NCBI RefSeq assembly: GCF_006539825.1
Contig: NZ_BJNT01000006.1
Coordinates: forward strand, 1 to 64,000
Length of the DNA: 64,000 bases
Direction of reading: 5' to 3'
Source: Corynebacterium variabile
GTDB lineage: Bacteria > Actinomycetota > Actinomycetes > Mycobacteriales > Mycobacteriaceae
Shown here: positions 1-10,439 of the stretch, piece by piece
Layout of the letters: each line of letters opens with the position of its first letter
Numbering within the stretch: position 1 is the stretch's first letter
Position numbers and translations under genes: made by a program
Notes under the pieces: model-generated
Told to the model about the DNA's origin: nothing
The model's database searches: none
Seen by the model: the letters and a program-made list of their open reading frames with translations, nothing else

Positions 1-67
1 GCTGCTCACCAGGACCGTGTCCCGGTCGCTCGCGGCGACTTCACCTAATGTACACACCGCCGTAACA

Positions 68-83
68 CAGGGCAACTGCCCTG
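68..83 (-). terminator. Possible weak terminator after galK
   Basis: A 6-bp stem (CAGGGC / GCCCTG, loop AACT) lies immediately after the galK stop codon at the left edge. There is no T tract, so termination is only a guess. The first 84 bases hold no other feature that I can support. Confidence 0.3.
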
Positions 84-84
84 G

Positions 85-1425
85 TCAGGCGATGAATCGA
101 CGGGCTCCGGCGGACGGAACAGCGGTGAAGAAGGTCGGATCAGGCAGTCCTCGTGCCGCGGCAGCATCTGCCACCGCTGTCGCAACCTTTTCCGTGTCCT
201 TCGCCGACACCAGCGCGATGACACTGCCACCGAATCCTCCTCCGGTCATCCGGGAGCCCAGGGCACCGGCCGCCAGGGCAGCTTCCTGGGCGCAGTCGAG
301 TTCCGGCACAGTGATTTCGAACAGGTCCCGAAGACTCTCATGGCTGCCGTTCATCATCTCTCCGAGAAGTCCGGCAGTCTCGATCGTCAGTCGTCCGCTC
401 TCCTTGAGTTCCGTCACGGTGACGTCAGCTGTGCGGTGGATCTCCTCGACGATGTGACGGATTCTCCGGTGTGCCGTGGCTGTCCGCACCCCGAGAGCTC
501 CTTTCAACAGTTTCTCGGCTTCTGCGGAGGCTGCCCAGTCATCGACGATCTGCTCGAGTTGACGGCGTCCTTCCTCTCCGGGATGTTCCGCCAGGAAGCC
601 GCCGACCGTGCCGTAACCGGCGACCCCGCCCACTGCGTCCACCACGCCACGCCGCGAGGCGTACTGGCCGTCAGCCAGGCGGTGCGGAGCGTTGGTGTTG
701 ATGATCAGCAGTGCAAGACCTGCTCCCCCCAGGTCACAGGGAACGAGGTCCACCGTGTCACGGAGGAAGTCGACGGCCAGCGCTTCACCTTCGGCACCGT
801 AGAAGGAACTGCGCTGGTCCAGTCCGCCGGTGGCAGCGCCCACGACCTCATTCTCCGCTCGCATGCAGGAGGTCACGAGGTGGGCGATCTCCGTACGTTC
901 CGGTGTGCGGCCCAGCGACAGTTCACAGGCGGCCAGAGCCACGGAGCATTCCAGAGCGGCCGAACTCGAAAGCCCTGCACCCAGCGGTACATCCGAGACC
1001 AGAGCGATGTCGAGACCGTCGCAGGTCGGGATGACCCCGTCCTGCATCCCTGCCCACACGGCTCCGGCAGCGTACCCCGCCCAGCCTGCCGGGGATCCCG
1101 GCCCGACCTCGGACAGCGCGATGCTGGTCTCCTGAGGGGCATCGGCCCCCGGGATCAGGGACACCAGTCGGAGGATCCCGTCGTCCCGGCGTCCGACTGC
1201 TGCAGCGGTGCACTGCGGCAGGGCAAACGGAAGGGAGACCCCTCCCGCGTAGTCGACGTGCTCACCGATGAGGTTCACCCGCCCCGGTGCCATCCACACG
1301 CCTTCGCAGGTCGTGTCCCCACCGAATGCGGTGTGGAACAGTGTCCGTGCGTCGGCTGCGAGATCTCCCGTGTCCCGGGACTGCCACCAGTCGAGGGGAC
1401 GCCTCTCCCCTGGCTGTCCGGTCAC
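85..1425 (-). CDS. galK: Galactokinase
   Basis: Phosphorylates galactose at C1 with ATP, the first committed Leloir step, in the cytoplasm. The 446-aa protein carries the galactokinase signature near residue 50 (GRVNLIGEHVDYAGG), the GHMP ATP-binding loop (PLGAGLSSSAALE, about residue 150) and the C-terminal GHMP motif (RMTGGGFGGSVIAL). It is slightly longer than typical (380-430 aa). The GTG start overlaps the galT stop as GTGA, so the two genes are translationally coupled. It is the last gene of the galM-symporter-galT-galK operon. The assignment is firm. Confidence 0.95.
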   Translation of the reverse strand: MTGQPGERRPLDWWQSRDTGDLAADARTLFHTAFGGDTTCEGVWMAPGRVNLIGEHVDYAGGVSLPFALPQCTAAAVGRRDDGILRLVSLIPGADAPQETSIALSEVGPGSPAGWAGYAAGAVWAGMQDGVIPTCDGLDIALVSDVPLGAGLSSSAALECSVALAACELSLGRTPERTEIAHLVTSCMRAENEVVGAATGGLDQRSSFYGAEGEALAVDFLRDTVDLVPCDLGGAGLALLIINTNAPHRLADGQYASRRGVVDAVGGVAGYGTVGGFLAEHPGEEGRRQLEQIVDDWAASAEAEKLLKGALGVRTATAHRRIRHIVEEIHRTADVTVTELKESGRLTIETAGLLGEMMNGSHESLRDLFEITVPELDCAQEAALAAGALGSRMTGGGFGGSVIALVSAKDTEKVATAVADAAAARGLPDPTFFTAVPSAGARRFIA

Positions 1426-2597
1426 CGCTCGTCCTCCCAGATCTCGCGGAAGCGCCCGGCGATCCGCTCCGGTGTCGTGTCACTGATCCACGCGCCCAGT
1501 GCCGACTCCGAGCCGGCGAGGAACTTCATCCGGTTCGGCGACCGCATGAGGGAGAACAACTGCAGGTGGAGCCTTCCTTCACCACGCAGCCGCTCCTGCT
1601 CCCCGGTAAGACGGTCCTGGACCGGCATCTGGTTCCAGGCGGCGATGTACGGGGTGCGTTCGACACCCTCGAAGTAGCGGTCCACCGCCGAATAGAGGTG
1701 TTTCAGCAGTGCGGGGAGTTCGTCGAGCTCCTCGTCGGTCAGCCCGGTAAAGTCGCCGACCGCCCGGTTCGGCACGACCATCACCTCGACCGGCCACTTC
1801 GCGGCAGCCGGGACGAAGACGGTGAAGTGCGGGGTCTCGGTGATGATCCGCTCGCCCGAACGGCGCTCAGCGTCGAGGATGTCGTCGAAAAGGTCACGCC
1901 CGGTCGCGGTCCGGTGGGCTGCGGCCTGCTCGAGGATCCGCTGCGAGCGTGGCGGGACGAACGGGTAGCTGTAGATCTGTCCGTGGGGGTGCTGCAGCGT
2001 CACCCCGATCTCTTCACCACGGTTCTCGAAGGGGGCAACCTGGATCACACCGTCGATCGCCGAAAGCGCCTCGGTCCGATGACGCCAGGCCTCGATGACC
2101 GTGCGGATCCGGGACAGCGGGAGGTCGCGGAAGGACTTCGACGAGTCCGGGGTGAAGCAGACGACCTCACACCGTGCCTTCGCAGGACGCCGCGGGAAGA
2201 TCTCCTCGCCGTCGACCTGCCAGTCGTAGTCATCCGGGTTCTCCGGCATCGCGATACGCGTGGAGAACGACGGGAACCGGTTCTCGAAGACCACCACGTC
2301 GTAGTCGGTGGAGGGGATCTCCGTCGGAAGATGACCCGGAGTGGCCGGGGCCAGCGGGTTCTCGTTCGCCGGCGGCATGAAGGTCCGGTTGCTCCGGTGC
2401 GCGGCGTAGGTGATCCACTCACCCGTCAGCGGGTCCCGACGCATCTCGGATTCGGTCACTGAACCAGGCAGGTCCCGGGGATCCGTGAGCTCCCGGGTGA
2501 CCTCACCGGACAGCACATCGGCGGAGTCGTCGAAGTAGATGAGTTCACGACCGTCCGCGAGGTGGGTTCCGGTGATCTTCAGCGGGTGGGTGGTCAC
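1422..2597 (-). CDS. galT: Galactose-1-phosphate uridylyltransferase
   Basis: Exchanges UMP between UDP-glucose and galactose-1-phosphate in the Leloir pathway. The protein is 391 aa. The active-site HPHGQIYSYPF motif of the HIT superfamily is present around residue 190; its first two histidines correspond to the usual HPH nucleophile site. The N-terminal RRDPLTGEWITYAAHR stretch is typical of GalT. GTG start overlaps the stop of the preceding small membrane gene (GTGA), and the 3' end overlaps galK. No galE is visible in the operon, so UDP-galactose 4-epimerase must be encoded elsewhere. Confidence 0.95.
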   Translation of the reverse strand: MTTHPLKITGTHLADGRELIYFDDSADVLSGEVTRELTDPRDLPGSVTESEMRRDPLTGEWITYAAHRSNRTFMPPANENPLAPATPGHLPTEIPSTDYDVVVFENRFPSFSTRIAMPENPDDYDWQVDGEEIFPRRPAKARCEVVCFTPDSSKSFRDLPLSRIRTVIEAWRHRTEALSAIDGVIQVAPFENRGEEIGVTLQHPHGQIYSYPFVPPRSQRILEQAAAHRTATGRDLFDDILDAERRSGERIITETPHFTVFVPAAAKWPVEVMVVPNRAVGDFTGLTDEELDELPALLKHLYSAVDRYFEGVERTPYIAAWNQMPVQDRLTGEQERLRGEGRLHLQLFSLMRSPNRMKFLAGSESALGAWISDTTPERIAGRFREIWEDER

Positions 2598-2884
2598 TTG
2601 TCACCCTCCGGCAGTGCGTCCTCGTCGATGAGGCTCTCGTCGACGACGACCGGGTTGAGCCTCGACCAGAGGACGAAGAGCGCGGCCACGACCACGAGGA
2701 CCACACCGGTCCAGAGGTTGTCGGCCGAGGACTTGTCTGCACCGGTGTCCGGGTTCACACCCGGGTCGAGTACAGCCGCGCAGATCAGCAGCACGATGCC
2801 GTAGATGCCGAGCAGGGCGGCGATGATGTTGCGGATGTCGAAGGCACCCGCCTTGTGGACTGTGTTCTGTGTGTTGTCAGACAT
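2594..2884 (-). CDS. Small two-helix membrane protein, function unknown
   Basis: A 96-aa protein I do not recognise. Two hydrophobic segments are visible at about residues 20-42 and 60-75, joined by an Asp/Lys-rich loop, with an acidic tail (DESLIDEDALPEGDK). It sits between the sodium:solute symporter and galT, overlapping galT by four bases and starting 28 bases after the symporter stop. That placement suggests a co-translated accessory subunit or stabiliser of the symporter, comparable in position to small DUF485/DUF4212-type partners of other SSS transporters. No family match can be claimed from sequence reading alone. Confidence 0.75.
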   Translation of the reverse strand: MSDNTQNTVHKAGAFDIRNIIAALLGIYGIVLLICAAVLDPGVNPDTGADKSSADNLWTGVVLVVVAALFVLWSRLNPVVVDESLIDEDALPEGDK

Positions 2885-2912
2885 TGGTTCTCTCTCTGTC
2901 TCCGTCGACGGC

Positions 2913-4574
2913 TCAGTGGAAGATCACGTTGAGGGCGATGACCATGATCAGGCAGAGCATGCCCAGCGGCACGGTACGGCGGTACCACGGCATGTTCTTC
3001 TCTTCGGGGTCCTCCAGCTGCGCCTTCGGGGTCACGGACTTGACGAAGCCGACCAGTTCCTCGTCCTGCTTCGGCGTGGTGAAGGAGGTGACGATGACGG
3101 AGACCAGGATATCGACGACGAAGGCCAGGCCGGCGGCCACGAAAGCCGTGCCCTGTCCCGGGAGGTCGACCAGCGGGTCGGAACCCAGGGAGAACGCCCA
3201 GAAGATGATCGCGGCGGCGGTACCTGCGACCAGGCCGGACCAACCGGCGTGGGGCGTCATCCGCTTCCAGAACATACCGAGGAGGAAGGTGGCGAACAGC
3301 GGGGCGTTGAAGAAGCCGAACAGCGTCTGCAGGTAGTCCATGATGTTGCCGAAGTTGTTGGCGATCAGGGCGGTACCCACCGCGATGACCGTCGCTCCGA
3401 CCGTCGCCCAGCGACCGACCTTGAGGTAGTAGCCGTCCTCCCGGTCCTTGACCACGTAGGACTGCCACAGGTCGTAGCTGAACACCGTGTTGAACGCGGA
3501 GATGTTCGCCGCCATGCCGGCCATGAACGCGGCCAGCAGACCGGCGATCGCGACACCGAGCAGACCGTTGGGCAGCAGGTCACGCATCAGGTAGAGCAGG
3601 GCGTCATTCGGCTCGGCGTCCCCACCCTCCTGGAGCGCGCTGACGAGCACACCGGCGATCATGCCGGGGACGATGACGATGAAGGGGACGAACATCTTCG
3701 GGAAGGCACCGATGATCGGTGTCTTCCGGGCGGCGCCGAGGGACTCGGACGCCATGGCACGCTGCACCTCGACGAAGTTCGTGGTCCAGTAACCGAAGGA
3801 CAGCACGAAGCCGAGACCGAAGACGATACCGATGACCGAGAGCACCGGGCTGTCGAAACCGGAGAGCTCCTGGGCCGGCCAGGCGTGGGTCTGGAAGTCG
3901 TCGACCTTGTCCTGGAGTCCGCCCCAGCCACCGACGCGGTTGAGGCCGATGATCGTCAGCGGTGCGAGACCCGCGACGATGACGAAGAACTGGAGCACCT
4001 CGGTGTAGATCGCGGCGGACAGGCCGCCGAGGGTGATGTAGCAGAGCACGATCGCGGCGGCGACGAGCAGCGTGACCCACAGCGGCCAGCCGAGCAGGGC
4101 GTTGACCACCTTGGCCAGCAGAACGAGGTTCACACCGGCGATGAGCAGCTGGGCAATCGCGAAGGACAGCGAGTTCACCAGGTGTGCGCCGGTACCGAAA
4201 CGACGGCGCATGAACTCCGGCACCGATCGGACCTTCGAGCCGTAGTAGAAGGGCATCATGACGATGCCGAGGAAGATCATCGCCGGGATGGCGCCGATCC
4301 AGAAGTAGTGCATCGTCTGCATGCCGTACTGGACGCCGTTGGCGGACATGCCGATGATCTCGACGGCTCCGAGGTTCGCGGAGACGAAGGCGAGGCCGGT
4401 GACCCAGGCGGGCAGTCCGCGGCCGGAGAGGAAGAAGTCGATGGAGCTGGACACTCGCCGCTTCGCAGCCCAGCCGATGCCGAGGACGAAGGCGAAGAAG
4501 AGTGCGACCAGCGCGTAATCGATCCAGCTGGCGTCAAGCCGCAGGGAGGATGACGCTGTGTATGCGGTCTCCAT
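2913..4574 (-). CDS. Sodium:solute symporter, probable galactose/glucose importer
   Basis: A 553-aa integral membrane protein of the SSS family with about 13-14 hydrophobic segments starting near residue 18. Recognisable parts are the N-terminal SGRGLPAWVTGLAFVSANLG segment, the RRRFGTG loop, and the core TLGGLSAAIYTEVLQFFVI helix region resembling SglT/SGLT sugar symporters. It lies between galM and galT in the same direction, so galactose is the likely substrate (inference from context). Sodium coupling follows from the family. Substrate could also be glucose or another hexose. Confidence 0.85.
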   Translation of the reverse strand: METAYTASSSLRLDASWIDYALVALFFAFVLGIGWAAKRRVSSSIDFFLSGRGLPAWVTGLAFVSANLGAVEIIGMSANGVQYGMQTMHYFWIGAIPAMIFLGIVMMPFYYGSKVRSVPEFMRRRFGTGAHLVNSLSFAIAQLLIAGVNLVLLAKVVNALLGWPLWVTLLVAAAIVLCYITLGGLSAAIYTEVLQFFVIVAGLAPLTIIGLNRVGGWGGLQDKVDDFQTHAWPAQELSGFDSPVLSVIGIVFGLGFVLSFGYWTTNFVEVQRAMASESLGAARKTPIIGAFPKMFVPFIVIVPGMIAGVLVSALQEGGDAEPNDALLYLMRDLLPNGLLGVAIAGLLAAFMAGMAANISAFNTVFSYDLWQSYVVKDREDGYYLKVGRWATVGATVIAVGTALIANNFGNIMDYLQTLFGFFNAPLFATFLLGMFWKRMTPHAGWSGLVAGTAAAIIFWAFSLGSDPLVDLPGQGTAFVAAGLAFVVDILVSVIVTSFTTPKQDEELVGFVKSVTPKAQLEDPEEKNMPWYRRTVPLGMLCLIMVIALNVIFH

Positions 4575-4639
4575 GGTGTGCGTTGTTCTTTCTGGTCGGG
4601 GGAATCGATGAATACGTCAGGTAGGGGTTCGGCCGACGG

Positions 4640-5581
4640 TCAGCCGTCGAGTACCCTGACCGCCCAGCGGCAGGTGAGGGACTCTCCCGGCACCAGCCAG
4701 GTCAGATCGGTGCCGGAGTTCAGTGCGTCCGGCGGGGCGGTCATCGGTTCGACGGCGACCGCCCGTCCGCCGGGCTGCCCGGGATAGGGCATCCCCCATG
4801 CCTCGTCCGGGGTGAAGACCTGGAACCACCGGAGTTCCGGGGAGGTCTCTAGGAGGACGCCACGCCCCGTGGCATCGCGGAGGGTGAAGGCCACCGGTCC
4901 TGTCCCGGGGACATGCAGACAGTGGTCGAGCAGGCGTCCGGCCATCGGGGTCTCCGGCTCCGAGAGCACGGCGGCCTGGCCGGCGTCCTGTGTGTCATCG
5001 ACCTCCTCCCCGACCGGCAGGTTCCGGTCATCCAACGGAAGAACGCTGTGCCCGGGGGCGGCCAAGGTGCACTCGTCCACCGGGGCACCGAAGGCGCTGG
5101 GGTAGAGATGGAATCCGCAGGCGGCGGGGATCCGCTCCGGTGAGTCGTTCCGCAGCAGGAACTCGGCGCTGAGTCCGTCGACGGCTGCCCGGTAGGCGAC
5201 CTCCAGGTGCAGAGGCCACGGCCACCCGGGGAGCGTCCCCGGATCGATGGTCAGCGTCACCGCGTCTTCGCCGGAGGATGAGACCGTCCACACGGCATCG
5301 TCGACGAAACCGTGGATCGCGTTGCTGCGGTCCGGTTCATTGATCTCGAGGTTGTAGCGTCTGCCCGCCACCGTGAACTCGCCGTCTCGGGTCCGGTTGG
5401 GCCAGGGGGCGAGCACCACATTGGCGGACAACGGTGCCGGACCGGGCTCCCCTGCTCCTCCGTACCCCTGGAGCAGGTCACGCCCGCCGACGCTGAGGTG
5501 CTGCGGTCCCCCGCCGCGGGGCGAGATCACCGCCCGACAGTCCCCTGCGGTGAGGGTCACACTTTGACTCGGTTGGGCCAT
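4640..5581 (-). CDS. galM: Aldose 1-epimerase (galactose mutarotase)
   Basis: Interconverts the alpha and beta anomers of galactose, supplying the alpha form to galactokinase. The 313-aa protein shows the GalM-like fold pattern: an N-terminal GDCRAVISPRGGGPQHLSVG region, NRTRDGEF, the NAIHGFVDD segment with the conserved His, and YPGQPGGRAVAVEPMTAPP near the C-terminus. ATG at 5581 is preferred over a TTG three codons upstream because a TACACT box lies 8 nt before it, consistent with a leaderless transcript. It is the first gene of the galactose operon. Confidence 0.9.
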   Translation of the reverse strand: MAQPSQSVTLTAGDCRAVISPRGGGPQHLSVGGRDLLQGYGGAGEPGPAPLSANVVLAPWPNRTRDGEFTVAGRRYNLEINEPDRSNAIHGFVDDAVWTVSSSGEDAVTLTIDPGTLPGWPWPLHLEVAYRAAVDGLSAEFLLRNDSPERIPAACGFHLYPSAFGAPVDECTLAAPGHSVLPLDDRNLPVGEEVDDTQDAGQAAVLSEPETPMAGRLLDHCLHVPGTGPVAFTLRDATGRGVLLETSPELRWFQVFTPDEAWGMPYPGQPGGRAVAVEPMTAPPDALNSGTDLTWLVPGESLTCRWAVRVLDG

Positions 5582-5589
5582 GGCGCACA

Positions 5590-5595
5590 AGTGTA
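5590..5595 (-). promoter_or_regulatory. Candidate -10 box of the galactose operon
   Basis: TACACT on the minus strand, 8 nt upstream of the galM ATG. The spacing would place the transcription start at or next to the start codon. No clear -35 box is visible. Confidence 0.45.
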
Positions 5596-5616
5596 ACCCT
5601 CGCTTGACCGGTACAG

Positions 5617-5633
5617 AAAAACCCGGTCCGGTT
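5617..5633 (-). terminator. Weak candidate terminator after tyrS
   Basis: On the minus strand, AACCGGACCGGG followed by five T residues lies 25-41 bases past the tyrS stop. The stem is short and imperfect, so the call rests mainly on the T run. Confidence 0.3.
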
Positions 5634-5657
5634 AACTCAGGTGATCTTCATTCACCG

Positions 5658-6917
5658 TCAGTTCCGCACACGCGCTCCGGCGAACCGCTTCTTACCCTTA
5701 CGCAGGACAAGCCAGGATCCGTGCAGCAGATCCTCGGCGGACGGCGTCCAGTCGATCTCGGAGATACGCTCGTTGTTGACGTAGGCACCACCTTCGCCGA
5801 CGGTGCGGCGGGCCGCACCCTTCGTCTTCTCCAGTCCGGCACCGACGAGCAGGTCGAGGATCGTCGCATCCGCGGCGACCGCGGCGACCTCGGTCTCCGA
5901 CAGGGCGGACGCCAGGGTCTGCTCGTCGAGCTCGGCGAGCTCGGCCTTACCGAAGAGCGCCTCGGCGGCCTTCTCGACCTTGGCCACGGCATCCTCCCCG
6001 TGGACCAGGGTGGTCATCTCACGGGCGAGGGTGCGCTGCGCCTCGCGCTTGAACGGGCGCTCCTCGACCTCGACGGCGAGGCGGTCCAGCTCCTCCTGGC
6101 CAAGGAAGGTGAACCAGCGCAGGTAACGGATGACGTCCGCGTCCGCGGCGTTGAGGAAGTACTGGTACCAGCTGTAGGGGCTCGTCATCTCGGGGTCGAG
6201 CCAGAGCTTGCCGCCGCCGGTGGACTTGCCGAACTTGCGCCCCTCGGAGTCGGTGACCAGCGGCACGGTGAGGCCGTGGACGACCTCTCCGTCGACACGA
6301 CGGTTGAGGTCGACGCCGGAGACGATGTTGCCCCACTGGTCGGAGCCGCCGATCTGCAACCGGCAGTCGTGGTTGCGGCGCAGCTGCACGAAATCGTTGG
6401 CCTGCAGCAGCATGTAGGAGAACTCGGTGTAGGAGATGCCGTCAGACTCCAGGCGGCGCTTCACCGTGTCCCGGGAGAGCATGGTGTTGAGACTGAAGTT
6501 CTTGCCGACGTCACGGAGGAAGTCGACCACGGACATCGAGCCGGTCCAGTCCATGTTGTTGGCCATGATCGCGGCGTTCTCACCCTCGAAGGAGACGAAG
6601 GAGGCCAGCTGCTTACGGATCCGCTCCACGTTTTCGGCGGCGGTCTCCTCGGAGATCATGGAGCGCTCGCCGACGTCACGGGGGTCACCGATCATGCCGG
6701 TGGCACCACCGGCGAGCAGGATCGGGGTGTGGCCGGCACGCTGCAGACGGGCCAGCATGAGCAGCGGGACAAGGTGCCCGGCGTGCAGTGACGGCCCGGT
6801 CGGGTCGAAGCCCACGTAGGCGGTGGTGGGGGTGTCCAGCTCGGTGCGCAGGGCGTCGATGTCGGTGCTCTGCGCGACAAGGCCGCGCCAGGACAGTTCG
6901 TCGAGGATGTTCGACAT
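5658..6917 (-). CDS. tyrS: Tyrosyl-tRNA synthetase
   Basis: Class I aminoacyl-tRNA synthetase charging tRNA-Tyr. The 419-aa protein has the HIGH-type motif as [14 protein letters not shown] (about residue 40), the tyrosine-binding LQANDFVQL and [11 protein letters not shown] segments, the KMSKS-type loop as KFGKS (about residue 235), and a C-terminal S4 RNA-binding domain ([14 protein letters not shown], residues 370-419). Length is typical. It starts 35 bases past the end of the Trm112-like gene and may be cotranscribed with it. In M. tuberculosis tyrS also lies near the arginine cluster. Confidence 0.97.
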   Translation of the reverse strand: MSNILDELSWRGLVAQSTDIDALRTELDTPTTAYVGFDPTGPSLHAGHLVPLLMLARLQRAGHTPILLAGGATGMIGDPRDVGERSMISEETAAENVERIRKQLASFVSFEGENAAIMANNMDWTGSMSVVDFLRDVGKNFSLNTMLSRDTVKRRLESDGISYTEFSYMLLQANDFVQLRRNHDCRLQIGGSDQWGNIVSGVDLNRRVDGEVVHGLTVPLVTDSEGRKFGKSTGGGKLWLDPEMTSPYSWYQYFLNAADADVIRYLRWFTFLGQEELDRLAVEVEERPFKREAQRTLAREMTTLVHGEDAVAKVEKAAEALFGKAELAELDEQTLASALSETEVAAVAADATILDLLVGAGLEKTKGAARRTVGEGGAYVNNERISEIDWTPSAEDLLHGSWLVLRKGKKRFAGARVRN

Positions 6918-6952
6918 GGGTGTTGGGTCCTTCGGGAAAGTCTGGTCAGTTC

Positions 6953-7120
6953 TCAGGGCAGCGGCCAGGCGACCGCTTCATCGGCGAGCAGGACGGGGAT
7001 GCCGTCCTGCACCGGATAGGCGACGGAGAGCCGCGGGTTGACCAGATAGTCCCCGTGCTCCTCCAGCGGCTGCTTGTCCTGCGGGCACACGAGAATCTCA
7101 AGAAGGCTCGGATCGATCAT
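6953..7120 (-). CDS. Trm112-like small protein
   Basis: A 55-aa protein of the Trm112/UPF0434 family, recognised by [17 protein letters not shown] at the N-terminus and [21 protein letters not shown] in the middle. The bacterial family resembles a zinc-ribbon activator of methyltransferases but often, as here, retains only one of the cysteines (CPQD), so metal binding is doubtful. ATG at 7120 is chosen because the family begins MIDP/MLDP and because TACACT lies 7 nt upstream. An in-frame longer form reaching 7192 would run through the arg terminator hairpin and is unlikely. Confidence 0.85.
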   Translation of the reverse strand: MIDPSLLEILVCPQDKQPLEEHGDYLVNPRLSVAYPVQDGIPVLLADEAVAWPLP

Positions 7121-7127
7121 GGTCAAC

Positions 7128-7133
7128 AGTGTA
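7128..7133 (-). promoter_or_regulatory. Candidate -10 box, Trm112-like/tyrS
   Basis: TACACT on the minus strand, 7 nt before the ATG at 7120, consistent with a leaderless transcript. Confidence 0.45.
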
Positions 7134-7158
7134 ACTGCAGCGCATCCCGCACACGCCG

Positions 7159-7190
7159 GAGGGCGCCCGGGTAGGACCCCGGGCGCCCTC
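7159..7190 (-). terminator. Hairpin terminating the arginine operon
   Basis: Perfect 13-bp GC-rich stem (GAGGGCGCCCGGG / CCCGGGCGCCCTC) with a 6-nt loop, 37 bases past the argH stop. It lacks a T tract on either strand, like many high-GC actinobacterial terminators. Confidence 0.7.
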
Positions 7191-7227
7191 ATTGACGCTG
7201 CGGAACAGGCGGTGGATCAACCGCGGC

Positions 7228-8685
<1,458 letters not shown>

Positions 8686-9888
8686 CTAGTTGCTGAAACG
8701 CCGGTCGCGCTTGTTCGCGATCTTGGAGGACAGGCCGTGCAGCTCGACGAAGCCCTTGGACAGGGTCTGGTCGAAGGTGTCGCCCGTGTCGTAGGTGGCG
8801 AGGTTGAAGTCGTAGAGGGACTCCTCGGAGCGACGGCCGTTGACCTGGATCGAACCGTTGTGCAGCACGAGGCGGATATCGCCGGTGACGTGCTCCTGGG
8901 TGGACTCGACGAAGGCGTCGAGGGAGCGCTTCAGCGGGGAGAACCACAGGCCGTCGTAGACCTGGTTGGACCATTCGGCCTCGATGCCGCGCTTGTAGCG
9001 GGCGAGCTCGCGCTCGACGGTGACGTCCTCGAGAGCTTCGTGGGCCTTGATGAGGGTGACGGCACCCGGGGCCTCGTAGATCTCGCGGGACTTGATGCCG
9101 ATGAGGCGGTCCTCGACCATGTCGAGACGACCGACGCCCTGGGCACCGGCGCGGCGGTTGAGCTCCTCGATCGCCTGCAGCACGGTGACCTCGCGGCCGT
9201 CGATGGCGACCGGCTTACCGGCCTTGAAGGAGATGGTGACCTCGTCCGGGGCCTGGCCGAGGGAAGGGTCCTCGGTGTAAGCGTAGATGTCCTTGGTCGG
9301 GGCGTTCCACAGGTCCTCGAGGTAACCGGTCTCGATGGCGCGGCCCCAGACGTTCTGGTCGATGGAGAACGGGGAGGACGCCGACTGCTCGATCGGCACG
9401 TTGTTCTCCTCGGCGAAGGCGATGGCCTTGTCGCGGGTCCAGGCGTAGTCACGTGCCGGAGCGATGATCTTCAGGTCCGGGTTGGTGTTCATGAAGCCCA
9501 CCTCGAAGCGGACCTGGTCATTGCCCTTACCGGTGCAGCCGTGTGCCACGTGGGTGCCGCCGTGCTCGTTGGCCGCCTCGACGAGGTGCTTGACGATCAG
9601 CGGACGCGAGATCGCGGAGACCAGCGGGTACTGCTTCATGTACATGCCGTTGGCCTTGATGGTCGGCAGGCAGTAGTTGTCGGCGAACTCGTCCTTGGCA
9701 TCGACGATGATCGACTCCACGGCACCGGCGCCGAGGGCGCGCTGACGCACGGACTCCATGTCCTCGCCACCCTGGCCGAGGTCGATGGAGACGGCGACGA
9801 CCTCGCCGCCGGTCATCTGCTTGAGGTAAGGGATGGCGACGGTGGTGTCGAGGCCACCGGAGTACGCGAGTACGACGCGGTCAGTCAT
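8686..9888 (-). CDS. argG: Argininosuccinate synthase
   Basis: Condenses citrulline and aspartate with ATP. The 400-aa protein begins with the PP-loop ATP motif [10 protein letters not shown] and contains [14 protein letters not shown], both diagnostic of ArgG. A gap of 41 bases separates it from the argR stop. The Shine-Dalgarno-like AAAGGAT lies roughly 10 bases upstream of the ATG. In related genomes argGH follow argR; here too argR precedes argG in transcription order. Confidence 0.97.
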   Translation of the reverse strand: MTDRVVLAYSGGLDTTVAIPYLKQMTGGEVVAVSIDLGQGGEDMESVRQRALGAGAVESIIVDAKDEFADNYCLPTIKANGMYMKQYPLVSAISRPLIVKHLVEAANEHGGTHVAHGCTGKGNDQVRFEVGFMNTNPDLKIIAPARDYAWTRDKAIAFAEENNVPIEQSASSPFSIDQNVWGRAIETGYLEDLWNAPTKDIYAYTEDPSLGQAPDEVTISFKAGKPVAIDGREVTVLQAIEELNRRAGAQGVGRLDMVEDRLIGIKSREIYEAPGAVTLIKAHEALEDVTVERELARYKRGIEAEWSNQVYDGLWFSPLKRSLDAFVESTQEHVTGDIRLVLHNGSIQVNGRRSEESLYDFNLATYDTGDTFDQTLSKGFVELHGLSSKIANKRDRRFSN

Positions 9889-9929
9889 GATCTGGATGAT
9901 CCTTTCGGGGATGATGTATCGGGTGAATT

Positions 9930-10439
9930 CTACAGTTCACGGTCGGTCTGGTCACCGGCGGGCCGTGAGAGTCGGGCGAGCCGTTCAGCCAGGCCACGCC
10001 CGTCCGCCGGTTCGCGCGCGAGAACGAACACGGTGTCGTCTCCGGCGATGGTACCGACGACGTCGGGAAGGTCGGAGCGGTCGACGACACTGGCGAGGTA
10101 CTGGGCGGCCCCCGGCGGCGTCCGCAGCACGGCGGTGCTGCCCGACCAGTCCGTGCCCACCAGGAGTTCGGCGAGGACGCGACGGAGCTTCGCCGGCCCG
10201 TCGGCAGCCAGGTCGTCAGTGGCGGACCCCAGGCTGTAGAAGGCGCGTCCCTCCGAACGCACCTTCCTGGCCCCGAGGTCCACCAGGTCCCGTGACAGGG
10301 TCGCCTGGGTGGTCTCCACTCCCTCGGCCTCCAGCCGCTCCAGCAGGTGGCGCTGGCTGGGGATCCGGTGGGTCTCGATGAGCCGGGCGATGAGGTCCTG
10401 CCGGGCCGACCGGGTCAGCGGTTGTTGAGGGAGAGCCAT
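9930..10439 (-). CDS. argR: Arginine repressor
   Basis: Arginine-responsive transcription repressor of the arg genes. The 169-aa protein has the N-terminal winged helix (residues 10-75, including [24 protein letters not shown] and [18 protein letters not shown]) and the C-terminal hexamerisation and arginine-binding domain with [16 protein letters not shown]. It overlaps the 3' end of argF by 25 bases, so it is an internal gene of the operon it controls, giving likely autoregulation (inference). Confidence 0.95.
   Translation of the reverse strand: MALPQQPLTRSARQDLIARLIETHRIPSQRHLLERLEAEGVETTQATLSRDLVDLGARKVRSEGRAFYSLGSATDDLAADGPAKLRRVLAELLVGTDWSGSTAVLRTPPGAAQYLASVVDRSDLPDVVGTIAGDDTVFVLAREPADGRGLAERLARLSRPAGDQTDREL

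Noticed and set aside
2805..4553. 582-codon plus-strand frame opposite the symporter
   Set aside because: Glu/Asp/His-rich mirror of a hydrophobic membrane protein, a typical antisense pattern.
7121..7192. 24-codon upstream extension of the Trm112-like protein
   Set aside because: It would run through the arg terminator hairpin. The family starts at [10 protein letters not shown] and a -10 box lies 7 nt before that ATG.
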